From the NCBI GenBank assembly GCA_016793015.1, contig JAEUJD010000036.1:1-53461 (forward strand): DNA of 53,461 nucleotides. Direction: 5' to 3'. This document shows, piece by piece, positions 16,330-25,536 of the stretch. This DNA comes from Phycisphaerales bacterium. GTDB lineage: Bacteria > Planctomycetota > Phycisphaerae > Phycisphaerales > UBA1924. The stretch's first letter is position 1. Every line of letters begins with the position of its first letter. The notes beneath the pieces were generated by a model. That model was given only the letters and a program-made list of their open reading frames with translations. It made no database searches and was not told where the DNA came from. Made by a program: the position numbers and the translations under genes.

Positions 16330-18384
16330 TCAGCGGAACTGTCCCGGCGTGGTCGATTGCCCGATGGAGGCCGAGCGGGTGAGGGGTTTGGGCTCGGCCA
16401 GCGAGCCATCGGCGGCACTCGGTGCCCAGCGCACGAAGCCTTCGATCGCCTCGTACTCGGCGAGACCCAGAAGGTCGTACAACTCGGCGGTGTGGCGATT
16501 GCGCTGTTCGGCGCGCTGCCAGAACTCACGCTGATCACTCGGCCCGGGAAAGAGAGCACTGTCTTTCTGGCTCTCGTGCTTGAAAATGGCGTAGCGCTTT
16601 CGCATGACCTCATCGGGAGAGAGCGGGACGGCCATCTCAATCTGTTCGGGCTCCCATTCTTGCCATGCGCCGCGATACAGCCAGAGCGTGCACCGCTTCA
16701 TCCATGGGCGGCTTGCGAGTCGGTGCATCGCGGTCGTGATGGCGGCGAGGCAGACCCGGTGTGTGCCGTGTGGATCCGAAAGATCGCCCGCGGCATACAC
16801 CTGCTGCGGCTCGACGCGATCGAGCAGATCCATCGTGATTCGGATGTCTTCTTCACCGAGCGGCTTCTTCCGGACGCGCCCGGTCTCGTAGAAGGGGAGA
16901 TCGAGGAAATGAATGTTCTCGTGTTTGACACCGGAGTAGCGCGCGCCGGCGCGGGCCTCGGTGCGCCGGATCAGCGTCTTGATCCGCTGGAGTTCGGGCG
17001 AATCAACCTGTCCCGCGTGCTTGCGGGTGATGAACTCTTCGATGCTCTTCTCGATTGCCTCTGCCGCCTGCTGCCCGTGGTCGCCGAGGCGATCCCTGAA
17101 GGCGTGCGCGAACTCGGCGACAAAGTCGGCGTGCCGGATCGCGGACTCATCCCAGACGGCGATGTTGCCGCTGGTCTGATAGGCGACGTGCACATCGTGG
17201 CCTTGATCACAGAGGCGGATGAACGTTCCGCCCATGCTGATCACGTCGTCGTCCGGATGCGGGCTGAAGACCACGACTTGCTTGGGAAAGACATCGTGCC
17301 CCGGCACGCTGAAACGTCCGTGGCGTTCGTGCGGTTCGCCGGGTTTGGCGGGCGGCTTGCCCCCGGGCCAGCCGGTGATCGTGTTCTGCAGGCTCCGAAA
17401 GACTTCGATGTTGATGTCGTACGCCCCGCCCCGCGAACTGAGCATGTCTTGCAGGCCGTGCTCGTTGTAGTCTTCATCCGTGAGTTTGAGAATGGGCTTC
17501 TTGAGCGTGCGCGCGAGCCAGATAGTTGCTTTGCGAACGGTCTGCTGATTCCAGGAAAGGCCGAAGTGTTCGATCGGCCCGAGCAACCACGGGGTCTTGA
17601 AGCGTGTGAGTTCTGCCGCGGCGGCACCGTCGAGCATGATGCGGGCGTTTGGATGCTGCTGGAGAAATGAAGCCGCGATGGTGCTGGTGATCTCGCCTTC
17701 AACGGCTTTCTTGATCACGTGGGCTTTGTGCTCCCCGAACGCCAGGAGGATGATGCGCTTTGAATCGAGGATGGAGCCGACTCCCATCGTGATCGCCTTG
17801 CGCGGCACGTGACGCTCTCCGAAGAAATCACTGGCGGCGTCCATTCGGGTGACCCGGTCGAGCGTGATGAGGCGGGTGCGGCTCTCCCGCGACGAGCCCG
17901 GTTCGTTGAAACCGACGTGGCCGGTGCGCCCGATACCCAGAATCTGAAGATCGATGCCGCCCGCGTCCTTTATCCGGCGTTCGTATTGCTCACAGAACTG
18001 CGGCAACTGCTCCGGACGGAGCGTGCCATCGGGAACGTGCGTGTTGGCGGGGTCGATATCGATGTGGTCGAAGAGATACTCACGCATGAAGCGCCGGTAC
18101 GACTGCAGTTCTTCGGGCTGCATCGGCCAGTACTCGTCGAGGTTGAACGTCACGGCGTTCTTGAACGACAAGCCTTCGTGTTTGTGCAGGCGAACCAGTT
18201 CCTCATAGACGGCTTGCGGAGTCGAACCTGTGGCCAGGCCCAAAGTCGCCTTCTGACCGCTGGCCGCGCGTTCACGGATGAGTGAAGCGATCTCGCCCGC
18301 GACCGCGATGCTCGCGGCGTGGCTCGATGCGTGAACGGTCACGGGAATCTTCTCGGTGCCTGAGCCTGATGGGGTAGCGGGCAT
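16330..18384 (-). CDS. NagB-like/PIG-L fusion protein (amino-sugar enzyme-like)
   Basis: This 684-residue protein fuses a glucosamine-6-phosphate deaminase-like domain (about 15-260) to a PIG-L/LmbE de-N-acetylase domain (about 375-620). The NagB half keeps the phosphate loop GLATGSTPQAV, D83 in FNLDEY, H156 and E161, but has Thr154 where E. coli NagB has Asp141 (GRTGH instead of GNDGH). The PIG-L half has the zinc motifs HPDDDVISMGG and DPHGTHR. Similar fusions annotated as NagB are known in Bacteroidetes. I chose ATG 18384 because AAGGAA precedes it and the domain starts soon after. It may deacetylate and process an amino sugar, yet the altered triad makes true NagB activity doubtful. Confidence 0.88.
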   Translation of the reverse strand: MPATPSGSGTEKIPVTVHASSHAASIAVAGEIASLIRERAASGQKATLGLATGSTPQAVYEELVRLHKHEGLSFKNAVTFNLDEYWPMQPEELQSYRRFMREYLFDHIDIDPANTHVPDGTLRPEQLPQFCEQYERRIKDAGGIDLQILGIGRTGHVGFNEPGSSRESRTRLITLDRVTRMDAASDFFGERHVPRKAITMGVGSILDSKRIILLAFGEHKAHVIKKAVEGEITSTIAASFLQQHPNARIMLDGAAAAELTRFKTPWLLGPIEHFGLSWNQQTVRKATIWLARTLKKPILKLTDEDYNEHGLQDMLSSRGGAYDINIEVFRSLQNTITGWPGGKPPAKPGEPHERHGRFSVPGHDVFPKQVVVFSPHPDDDVISMGGTFIRLCDQGHDVHVAYQTSGNIAVWDESAIRHADFVAEFAHAFRDRLGDHGQQAAEAIEKSIEEFITRKHAGQVDSPELQRIKTLIRRTEARAGARYSGVKHENIHFLDLPFYETGRVRKKPLGEEDIRITMDLLDRVEPQQVYAAGDLSDPHGTHRVCLAAITTAMHRLASRPWMKRCTLWLYRGAWQEWEPEQIEMAVPLSPDEVMRKRYAIFKHESQKDSALFPGPSDQREFWQRAEQRNRHTAELYDLLGLAEYEAIEGFVRWAPSAADGSLAEPKPLTRSASIGQSTTPGQFR

Positions 18385-18413
18385 ATCTGATTCCTTGATC
18401 TCGCGGTTGCCGG

Positions 18414-19565
18414 TCATTCGGTCGTGCCGTCCGACAAACACTCCGCACCGTCGGCGGTTATCAGGTACGTCTCTTCGATTCGCACGTTGGCGTTGGCGAG
18501 GTATGCCCCGGGCTCGATGCAGATGACGTCGCCGGGGCGAAGCGTGTCGATGATGCTGGGGTTGATATCGGGCGCTTCGTGCAGACGGAGGCCGACGCCG
18601 TGCCCACCGTGATGGACGAGACCCGGAACAGACGGATGCGCACGCAGTGCAGCGTTGATCGCCGTCCAGAGATCGTGACCGGAGATTCCCGGTCGAAGGA
18701 GCGGACGGATCTGGGCATGGACACTCCGGACGTGCTGCACGATCTGCGTCTGCGATTCGGTGGGGGTGCCAACGGGGAACGCGCGGGCGAGATCGGACCA
18801 GTAGCCGTCCACTTGTGTCCACGCGTCGATCGTGTAGATCTCACCGTTCAATAGCCGGCGGCTGCGGGGCGGACCGCCCGGCGAGGCGCTCTGGTAGTCG
18901 CCATCGTGCACCACCTTTGCCCCGGCCGTCAGCATCGCGGCTCGGGAACTGGCGGCGAAGACCTCGAGTTCGGTTGCGCCGGGCACAATCGCGGTACGAG
19001 CCGATGCAAACGCCGCGAGATTGGCCCGGATCGCCCTGCGAATATGAAAGACGTCGAGCGAGTCTTTGGAGCGTTCGAGATCGTGAACGAGCCGGTCGAT
19101 GGGAACGGTGGCCCGAAGGTCGAAGCTTTTCAAGAATTGTGCCGCGATCGAGTCATACTGAACCCCGATCCGCGCGCCGGAGAGCCGGAACCGGGGAACG
19201 GCGTGCTCGATCAGCCGCGGCATCAGTTCGGTCGGAATTGTGCCGCCGTCGTGCCAGCGATAGGTCAGGGTGCCATCGACGTGGTGCTGCGTACTGGAAT
19301 TGCCGCATACGAGGTCGGACTCCCCCGAGCGCCGAATCAACAGACATGCGGGAATGTGCTTTGGGGTTCCAGGCTGTGCCGCGGAGAAATACGTGATCTC
19401 GCACGGGTCGGTGAGGAGCACGCCATCGAGGTCGGCAGAGGCGATGCGATCGACCAAACGGGCACGCCTCGCGCGGGCGTGCTCGAGCGGATCGGGGGTT
19501 GTGGCCGTTGTCGCGACGGCGGTCGTGGTCATGGACTGGTGATCCATGGAGGCGAAGGTCTTCAT
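18414..19565 (-). CDS. M24-family metallohydrolase (Xaa-Pro peptidase/creatinase fold)
   Basis: This 383-residue protein has the two-domain creatinase/prolidase layout. All five expected metal ligands of M24 peptidases appear: two aspartates in TIDAWTQVDGYWSDLAR, histidine in HHGGHGVGLRLHE, and glutamates in CIEPGAYL and RIEETYLI. Its start overlaps the aminotransferase stop by four bases, indicating coupling. M24 members include aminopeptidase P, prolidase and creatinase, which cleaves a C-N bond of a guanidino compound. In this operon an amide or C-N hydrolase for a small N-containing substrate is as plausible as a peptidase. An in-frame ATG at residue 12 is an alternative start. Confidence 0.87.
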   Translation of the reverse strand: MKTFASMDHQSMTTTAVATTATTPDPLEHARARRARLVDRIASADLDGVLLTDPCEITYFSAAQPGTPKHIPACLLIRRSGESDLVCGNSSTQHHVDGTLTYRWHDGGTIPTELMPRLIEHAVPRFRLSGARIGVQYDSIAAQFLKSFDLRATVPIDRLVHDLERSKDSLDVFHIRRAIRANLAAFASARTAIVPGATELEVFAASSRAAMLTAGAKVVHDGDYQSASPGGPPRSRRLLNGEIYTIDAWTQVDGYWSDLARAFPVGTPTESQTQIVQHVRSVHAQIRPLLRPGISGHDLWTAINAALRAHPSVPGLVHHGGHGVGLRLHEAPDINPSIIDTLRPGDVICIEPGAYLANANVRIEETYLITADGAECLSDGTTE

Positions 19566-20911
19566 ACACCCAGTTTGAGAGGAGAAGTCAGGAGCTGGTT
19601 CAGTGCCGAGCCGGTTGCTTCGAGCGTTTCATCGATGTCGGTCTCTGAGTGCGCGAAGCTGATGCTGCCCTGCTTGGCCGCGACCGGGAACTGGTAGATG
19701 CCCCGCTCGATCAGGGCGTGCCGGTATCGAACGTCGAATGCGAAGTCGTGGCCGCTGAGAGTCTCCCACCAGTTGGTCGGCGCAACCGGCATGAAGTAGG
19801 TGCAATGCGCACTGCCCTGACGCACGAAGGTTGCGGTGATCCGGTGGTCGCTCATCAGACGCTCGATCCCCTGCTCAAGGCGGTTCGAGAGTCCCTCGAG
19901 CTTGCGGTAGACTTTGAGCGCCGGGTCCGTGAGCTTGCGCAGGCATGCGATTGCCCCGGCGACCGGGATGGGATGACAGTTGTACGTTCCGGCGATCAGC
20001 ACCCGCTTGTGCGGATCGGTGCTGGTGACAAGGTCCATGAACTTTGCCTTGCCCGCGAGCGCCGCGATCGGGAAGCCGTTTGCGATCGCCTTGCCATATG
20101 TTGAAAGGTCCGGATCGATACCCTGAATCGCGTGATAGGGACCGGGAGCTGTCCGAAAGCCGGTCTTGACCTCGTCGAGAATCAGCAGAAAGCCGTACTG
20201 GTCGGCCAGTCGGCGAAGCCCTTCGAGGTATCCCGGGCGCGGCTTGATGATCCCGACATTCTGCAGGACCGGCTCGGTGATGAGTGCCGCGAGCTTGCAG
20301 CGACGGGCAACGGCCTCCACCGCCTCGAGGTCGTTGAACTCAACCGAGTGCATGAGGGCGCGTTCCGCACCGGGAATTCCCGCTGTGAGCGGCGCGAGCG
20401 GATATTCGTCCCCGATAATCTGGCGCCCGCCGAGCTGGTCCTTTGTGCTCATCACGTTCGAGGCAACCATGTTGTGGTTGCCGTTGTAGCTTCCCTGCAT
20501 GCGGAGCACGTGGTCATTCCCGGTCCAGGCACGTGCGACGCGGATGGCCTGCGCCGTCGCTTCGGAGCCGGTGTTGAGAAATTGAACCCGTTCAGCGCTC
20601 GGAATGCAGGAAAGAAAAAGCCGCGCAAGTTCGCCCTCGTCGGCTGTCGGGCCGCTGCCGTAGTTGCTGCGGAGCTGAGTCATCGCGTCGATCACGGCCT
20701 TGTTCTGATGCGGATCGTTGTGGCCGAGGATATAGGGCGCGAAACCGGCGTGGTAATCGATGTACTCATTCCCGTCAACGTCCCACATGCGCGAGCCCTG
20801 GGCACGGGCGAACGCGATGCACGGATCGGCCTTGCGGTTGATCGATGCGAGACCACCCGGAATGACCTGTTGATTGCGTTGAAGCAGATCGGCGGAATGT
20901 TGAAGATTCAT
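19562..20911 (-). CDS. class III PLP-dependent aminotransferase
   Basis: This 449-residue PLP enzyme resembles glutamate-1-semialdehyde aminomutase and acetylornithine/omega-amino acid transaminases. The cofactor aspartate is D246 in ILDEVKTGFR and the Schiff-base lysine is K274 in TYGKAIANGF. The substrate-side GSEATAQAIRVAR motif is at about 115-127. ATG 20911 gives the normal family N-terminus (VIPGGLASINRK); longer upstream frame is not protein-like. It is coupled to the M24 gene. It probably moves the amino group from a catabolic intermediate to a keto acid, or isomerises it. It is not near haem genes, so a HemL role is unlikely. Confidence 0.9.
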   Translation of the reverse strand: MNLQHSADLLQRNQQVIPGGLASINRKADPCIAFARAQGSRMWDVDGNEYIDYHAGFAPYILGHNDPHQNKAVIDAMTQLRSNYGSGPTADEGELARLFLSCIPSAERVQFLNTGSEATAQAIRVARAWTGNDHVLRMQGSYNGNHNMVASNVMSTKDQLGGRQIIGDEYPLAPLTAGIPGAERALMHSVEFNDLEAVEAVARRCKLAALITEPVLQNVGIIKPRPGYLEGLRRLADQYGFLLILDEVKTGFRTAPGPYHAIQGIDPDLSTYGKAIANGFPIAALAGKAKFMDLVTSTDPHKRVLIAGTYNCHPIPVAGAIACLRKLTDPALKVYRKLEGLSNRLEQGIERLMSDHRITATFVRQGSAHCTYFMPVAPTNWWETLSGHDFAFDVRYRHALIERGIYQFPVAAKQGSISFAHSETDIDETLEATGSALNQLLTSPLKLGV

Positions 20912-20955
20912 GGAGGTGTCTCGGAGGGTGAATGGGAGAGACCGATGGACCGGGG

Positions 20956-21483
20956 CTAATCGGGGTTGCAGACCTTGCCGGGGAGGCCGGCGCACAATCG
21001 TGCAACCGCGTCGCGGATTGTCAGAGACTCGCGCGTGCCGGGTGATTGCCAGCGCGTGCCGGTGGGGGTGCGCATCTGCAGCCCTTCGATCAGCACTTCG
21101 GGATTGCGGTCGCCCGCTTCGAGCTTTGCTTTGGCCTCGGCGTTGTATCGTTCGAGCCATCCGACGGTGGCGCCGAGTGCCTGGGCTTCCTCGAGTGTTT
21201 TGCCGTCGAAGTTTGGGCAAGGCGAGCACGAGAAAAGAAAGACGCGAACGCCGGCGGGCTCGTTCTCGAAGGGGCCGGAAGCAGTCGTGAAAGGGGCGAA
21301 CTTGCTGGCCGTGTCCACGAAGATCTTCTTCGTGTTCAGGTCGAAAAAGTACGCGTTGGGTATCGGCTCCTGGCGTGGCTGCATCAGCCGGAAGATGAAA
21401 AAGGCTGCACCTCCGATGACCAGTAGGCAGACGCAGACCGTCAGGATCTTCCGGAGTTGCGATGAGTCTGATTCGGAGGGCAT
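20956..21483 (-). CDS. small single-pass membrane protein, unknown
   Basis: This 175-residue protein has one membrane helix (about 11-33, ILTVCVCLLVIGGAAFFIF), then a polar extracytoplasmic domain. The latter contains NAYFFDLNTKKIFVD, a CSPCPNFDGKT segment with a CxxC pair, and a C-terminal pair of cysteines (ARLCAGLPGKVC). I know no named family; such proteins with a YYFDLNTG-like strand are common beside pilin-like genes in planctomycetes. It sits between the DHDPS-like and aminotransferase genes with short gaps, so it belongs to the operon transcript. Function is not inferable. Confidence 0.75.
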   Translation of the reverse strand: MPSESDSSQLRKILTVCVCLLVIGGAAFFIFRLMQPRQEPIPNAYFFDLNTKKIFVDTASKFAPFTTASGPFENEPAGVRVFLFSCSPCPNFDGKTLEEAQALGATVGWLERYNAEAKAKLEAGDRNPEVLIEGLQMRTPTGTRWQSPGTRESLTIRDAVARLCAGLPGKVCNPD

Positions 21484-21529
21484 GGTGAGTTTCCTGGTCG
21501 GAGCGAACGGTCGCCGGGAGCGGCGGGGT

Positions 21530-22609
21530 TCAATTGCTCAGCCACTCGGAACGGTGCTGGGCGACAAAGTCGTCGTCGGACAAGTGCGGATAGGCGGCCA
21601 GCACGCGATCGATCTCCGCGGACTGTCCGGGTCCGAGGGTTTCGTGCTCGTCAAGACACCACGTGCCTTCCAGTATGCCCTGGCGCCGGAGCACTTCGTG
21701 CAGCCCGGCGATCACCCCGCGGAAACCATTGGCCGCATCGAAGAACGCCGCGTTGCTGTCGGTGACCTGCACCGCATCGACCAGAAGGGAGGGAGGAACG
21801 CTGTTGGCTGCAACAGCCTGATGGCACCGGCCGAGCATTTCAACTGCCCTCCGAGTCCAGACCGACCAATGCCCGAGGAGGCCGCCGACAATGCGGCGCT
21901 CGGCCCATGTGCCATGGATATTGAGTCGGTAAGGCGTGATCAGATCATGAACGATGTTGTCATCGTTGCCGGTGTAGAGCGCGATGTCATCGCGCCCCGA
22001 TGCCATCACCGCACGCACCACATCGAGCGTTCGGTAGCGATCAAACGGGGCGATCTTGATCGCCAGAACGGACTCGATCCGGGCGAATCGGCTCCAGAAC
22101 TCGTATCCCAAGTCGCGCCCCCCGACACGCGGCTGAAGATAGAAACCAACGATCGGGATGATCTCGCCGACAGCGCGGCAGTGCGCGATCAGCGCCTCGT
22201 CGTCCGCATCCGGAAGTGCCGCGAGAGAAAGCAATCCGGCGTGGTATCCGAGGTCGCGGAGCAACGCCGCCTCATCGCACGCGCGAGCGGTCGGGCCGGT
22301 GACGCCGCCGATCCGCATCAGCGGCACCGCGCGCGTTCGGTCGGCGCGGTCCATCTCGTCGCGGGCGATCGTGAGCACGGGTCGGAAGAGCCCGATCGCG
22401 GCGTCGCGAATCTGAAATTGCGTTGTGTGAACGCCGACAGCCAGACCGCCCGAGCCGGAAGCGATGTAGTAGCGGGCGAGCGCACGCTGGCGGCGTTCAT
22501 CGAGCGTTCGACGCGACGTGAGCGCGAGCGGATGAGCGGGGATCGCGACACCTTGGCGGAAGGCGTTCAGCGTTCGGGCGTCGATCAAAGAAGTGAGGGC
22601 CTGAGCCAT
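21530..22609 (-). CDS. dihydrodipicolinate synthase-family lyase
   Basis: This 359-residue TIM-barrel protein belongs to the N-acetylneuraminate lyase/DHDPS superfamily of Schiff-base aldolases. The lysine that binds the keto acid is K185 in LAIKIAPFDRY and the catalytic tyrosine is Y157 in VGFYLQP. The early SGSGGLAVGVHTTQF block replaces the usual GTTGE loop, so substrate binding differs from true DHDPS. At 359 residues it is longer than the usual 290-310. It lies between the epimerase-like gene and the membrane protein. An aldol cleavage of a 2-keto-3-deoxy acid would fit the dehydratase encoded at 31668. The exact substrate is unknown. Confidence 0.87.
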   Translation of the reverse strand: MAQALTSLIDARTLNAFRQGVAIPAHPLALTSRRTLDERRQRALARYYIASGSGGLAVGVHTTQFQIRDAAIGLFRPVLTIARDEMDRADRTRAVPLMRIGGVTGPTARACDEAALLRDLGYHAGLLSLAALPDADDEALIAHCRAVGEIIPIVGFYLQPRVGGRDLGYEFWSRFARIESVLAIKIAPFDRYRTLDVVRAVMASGRDDIALYTGNDDNIVHDLITPYRLNIHGTWAERRIVGGLLGHWSVWTRRAVEMLGRCHQAVAANSVPPSLLVDAVQVTDSNAAFFDAANGFRGVIAGLHEVLRRQGILEGTWCLDEHETLGPGQSAEIDRVLAAYPHLSDDDFVAQHRSEWLSN

Positions 22610-22630
22610 ATCGGTGGTGCGCTCCGTCTT

Positions 22631-23671
22631 TCAGAACTTGCCGTTTCGGACCTCAAAGTGCGTGGGTTTTCCGAGCGTGGCGCCGTCGCGTCTGACCCAA
22701 TCGGCGGTCCACATCATGATCTGCTCGAGATCGATTCGAGGCGAACCGACCAGCTCCGACGCCTTGCGACCGTCGCTGAGCAGGGCGTCGGGGGCTTCGG
22801 TTCCGGTGATATTGGGACGCCGATCGAGCAACCGGCCGAGGCGCCCGCAGATGTCGCGCACGCGGAAGACCTCGGGCCCCGCGATGTTGAAGACTGCCGC
22901 GGGGCTTGAGGCGTGCTCGAGCAGACTTAAGGCGATCGCGTTCGCATCCGTTTGCCAGATCACGTTTGCGTAGCCCATGGTGACGTCGATCGCCTCGCCC
23001 GCCCACACCTTTTTGGCGAGGTCCACGATGACGCCGTAGCGGAGTTCGGTCGCATAGTTCAGCCGCAGAATTGCGATCGGAGTGTTGTATGCCTGGGCGA
23101 AATACTGGAAGATTCGCTCGCGTCCCAGGCAACTCATGGCGTATTCGCCGACGGGATTGAGCGGGTCGGTTTCCTGCGAGAGCCGCCCGCTCGGGACGAC
23201 GCCGTACACGTTACCGGTGGAGAATGCCGCGATGCGGCTCTTCGGATACCTGCGGCAGATCAGCGAAGGAAGATGCGTGTTCGTCGCCCACGTCAGCGGC
23301 TCGTTGCCCGTCGAGCCGAACTTCATGCCCGCGGCGTAGACAATGAGCGGCGCTTCGGGAAGCGAATCCAGAAACGCCGGATCGAGCAGATTGCCCCGCG
23401 CCGTTTCGACCCCGTGTTCTTCAAGCTCGCGGGCGGAAGCGGGATTGCTGAATCGTGCAACGCCGATAACGCGGCGGGGCGTGCCCGCCAGGTCGCAGGC
23501 ACGGCGCGCCATGCGGGAAAGCGTCGGCCCCATCTTTCCGGCGGCGCCCATGATCAGCACATCACCCGGCAGCCGCTTGAACATCTCGACAAGATGCGGC
23601 GTCGGCTCGCTGAGGTTGTGTTCGAGCGATGCAAGGTCTGTTGGCTGCAAAGTCGGAGTGTGTGCGCTCAT
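22631..23671 (-). CDS. NAD-dependent epimerase/dehydratase-family protein (SDR, altered motif)
   Basis: This 346-residue extended SDR has the NAD-binding loop MGAAGKMGP at residues 41-49 and the serine/threonine of FSTGNVYG near 150-157. The usual YxxxK catalytic motif reads Y177-A-M-S-C181, so the lysine is replaced by cysteine. C-terminal segments (FNIAGPEVFRVRDICGRLG) match sugar-nucleotide epimerases. The start overlaps the symporter stop by four bases. With Lys missing, chemistry may differ from classic epimerases or another residue may serve. I believe related proteins with a similar SCLGRE segment exist, but cannot check this here. Confidence 0.85.
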   Translation of the reverse strand: MSAHTPTLQPTDLASLEHNLSEPTPHLVEMFKRLPGDVLIMGAAGKMGPTLSRMARRACDLAGTPRRVIGVARFSNPASARELEEHGVETARGNLLDPAFLDSLPEAPLIVYAAGMKFGSTGNEPLTWATNTHLPSLICRRYPKSRIAAFSTGNVYGVVPSGRLSQETDPLNPVGEYAMSCLGRERIFQYFAQAYNTPIAILRLNYATELRYGVIVDLAKKVWAGEAIDVTMGYANVIWQTDANAIALSLLEHASSPAAVFNIAGPEVFRVRDICGRLGRLLDRRPNITGTEAPDALLSDGRKASELVGSPRIDLEQIMMWTADWVRRDGATLGKPTHFEVRNGKF

Positions 23672-25470
23672 GGTGTTCCTCCGAGATTCGGTGCGCCGGG
23701 CGCGTCATCGACGGAAGGGACCCGGGATTCGCCCGCCGATCCGGTGCTGCGCACCCGTCCCGCCCTGGCCATCAGCAGTCCGAGCGCCGCCACGGAGCCC
23801 CCGATGCTCAGAATCTGAATCCGCCCGCTCGCGGGATTCGGGAGCAGTGCGAGAAGGCAAACCAAGGAGCCGATCAACGCCGCAAACCAGCCGGCGGTGC
23901 GGAGCTGGCGATTATCCGACTCCACACCAACTTCCTTTGCGAAGTCGACTGGCGTGTACATCGTCTCGAAAAAGCGGGCGACGCTGGCGCGGTATTCGGC
24001 GGTCGCGAAACGCCAGAAGGGGATGGTGGCGAAAAACGAAGCCATGCCGACAGATACGCCCCAGAAAATTTCCTTCTGGAACGACCAGGGGCTGCCGGCG
24101 CGAGAATCGACCATGCTGATAGCCGACGGCACGAGCGCGCACACCATCGAGAACAGCGCCGACCACCACGGCGCACGCTTGACAAAGAGCGCGAGGAAGA
24201 GCGGGATCGACATGGGCATCACGAGCATGGACCCCAGCGCGAGCATGTGCTCGAAGATCCCCGCTCCCTTGGTGCCCGAGAAGTAGAGCGCGAGCTGGAT
24301 GATGCAGACCCCGAGCAGCGCCGTGGAAATGCGTCCGATCGTCAGCATCCATCGTTCCGGCACGCTTGCACGCCCGGTCAAGCGGCACAGGCCGGGCAGG
24401 ATGTCGCGCGTGATGATCGCGGACGTCTGGTTCAGCCCGGTATCCATCGAGCTGCCCGTCGCAGCGAACATCGCGACAACCATCAATCCGGTGAGGCCCG
24501 CCGGTAGCATCTTGGCGCTCGCCACGGCATAAGCCACCTCGGCCGGTTTCGCGGCAGTCGAAGCGAGCACCTCGTCGGCGAAGAGCAACCGGGCGGTGAT
24601 GGGGGGGATAAACCAGACGAAGCCTCCCAGCAGCGTCAGCCCACCGGCGACCAGGGCCGCCTTGCGGGCGGCCGTGCCGTCTTTGGCTGCGAAATAGCGC
24701 GAAGCCGAAGTCATCGAGTTGGACATGAACAGTCCCTGCAGGAACATCGCTCCGGCCCAAAGCCACGTGTAGGACCCGTTCGGGAACATGCCGTGCGGTT
24801 TGATCGGTGCGAACTGCTCGGAGAGACCTTTGTCCTGGATCGCATGGAAGAACTCGATCGGCCCTCCGACCTTGATGATGCACAGCGTGGCGATCAGCAA
24901 GGTGAGCGGCATCAAAATCAGCATTTGGATGAAATCGGTCGACAGCACCGCCCAGCTGCCGCCGGTGACAGCGGTGATCAGGATGACGATTCCCACGACG
25001 ATGATGACGTCCGAGATATTCAATCCGAATGCCGCGGCGGTGAAGATGGCCAGAGCGCTCAGGTGCAGCGATGAATAAAGGATTCGGATCGGGACATTGC
25101 ACCACGCGTAGAACTGCTGAGTGGAAGCGCCGAAGCGATTGCGGATGATCTCGGGAACGGTGGTGGCGCGCAGCTGGCGGAACCAGGGCGCAAACCAGAT
25201 CGCGTTGAGGAGAAACCCGAATGCGTTGGCGAGAAAGATGACCGCAACGCTCCATCCAGCCTCGAACGCGACACCGGCAGCACCGGTGAATGTCCAGGCG
25301 CTGAAGCTGCTCATGAAATCGCTGACACCGACGAGCCACCACGTTCCCTGGCAGCCGCTGCGGAAGAAATCGGCGGAGTTGCGGTTGAGGGCACGGACCC
25401 GGAGGCCGACTGCGATCAGCAGGATCAGATAGACACCGATGGTGATCGAATCGACGATGGAATGGGGCAT
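23668..25470 (-). CDS. sodium:solute symporter (SSS family)
   Basis: This 600-residue protein has about 13 hydrophobic helices and the SSS family signs: the N-terminal GVYLILLIAVGLRVRALNRN, DFFRSGCQGTWW, and the FMSSFSAWTFTGAAG helix-1 sodium-site region. It imports small organic solutes (sugars, sugar acids, amino acids, sialic acids) with sodium across the inner membrane. It is the first gene of the coupled minus-strand run, with a predicted promoter and operator about 70 bases upstream. Its place at the head of the catabolic genes suggests it carries the pathway substrate. The solute cannot be told from sequence. Confidence 0.92.
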   Translation of the reverse strand: MPHSIVDSITIGVYLILLIAVGLRVRALNRNSADFFRSGCQGTWWLVGVSDFMSSFSAWTFTGAAGVAFEAGWSVAVIFLANAFGFLLNAIWFAPWFRQLRATTVPEIIRNRFGASTQQFYAWCNVPIRILYSSLHLSALAIFTAAAFGLNISDVIIVVGIVILITAVTGGSWAVLSTDFIQMLILMPLTLLIATLCIIKVGGPIEFFHAIQDKGLSEQFAPIKPHGMFPNGSYTWLWAGAMFLQGLFMSNSMTSASRYFAAKDGTAARKAALVAGGLTLLGGFVWFIPPITARLLFADEVLASTAAKPAEVAYAVASAKMLPAGLTGLMVVAMFAATGSSMDTGLNQTSAIITRDILPGLCRLTGRASVPERWMLTIGRISTALLGVCIIQLALYFSGTKGAGIFEHMLALGSMLVMPMSIPLFLALFVKRAPWWSALFSMVCALVPSAISMVDSRAGSPWSFQKEIFWGVSVGMASFFATIPFWRFATAEYRASVARFFETMYTPVDFAKEVGVESDNRQLRTAGWFAALIGSLVCLLALLPNPASGRIQILSIGGSVAALGLLMARAGRVRSTGSAGESRVPSVDDAPGAPNLGGTP

Positions 25471-25536
25471 CGGATCGGGGCTCCTCGTCGAAACTGCCGG
25501 GCACCGAGGTACGGGACGGGCACCTGGTTCGTGCCG

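Noticed and set aside
15715..17670. Long plus-strand open frame (651 codons) opposite the acetyltransferase and NagB-like genes
   Set aside because: It is antisense to genes with clear domains, has no ribosome binding site and its protein is Arg/Gly/Val-rich without any recognisable motif; a GC-rich shadow frame.
19562..20911. Calling the aminotransferase HemL (glutamate-1-semialdehyde aminomutase)
   Set aside because: Motifs fit the wider class III family, there are no haem genes nearby, and the coupled M24 gene and catabolic context point to another substrate.
20966..22909. 647-codon plus-strand frame opposite the DHDPS-like and membrane protein genes
   Set aside because: Same reason: opposite strand has conserved catalytic motifs, this frame has none.
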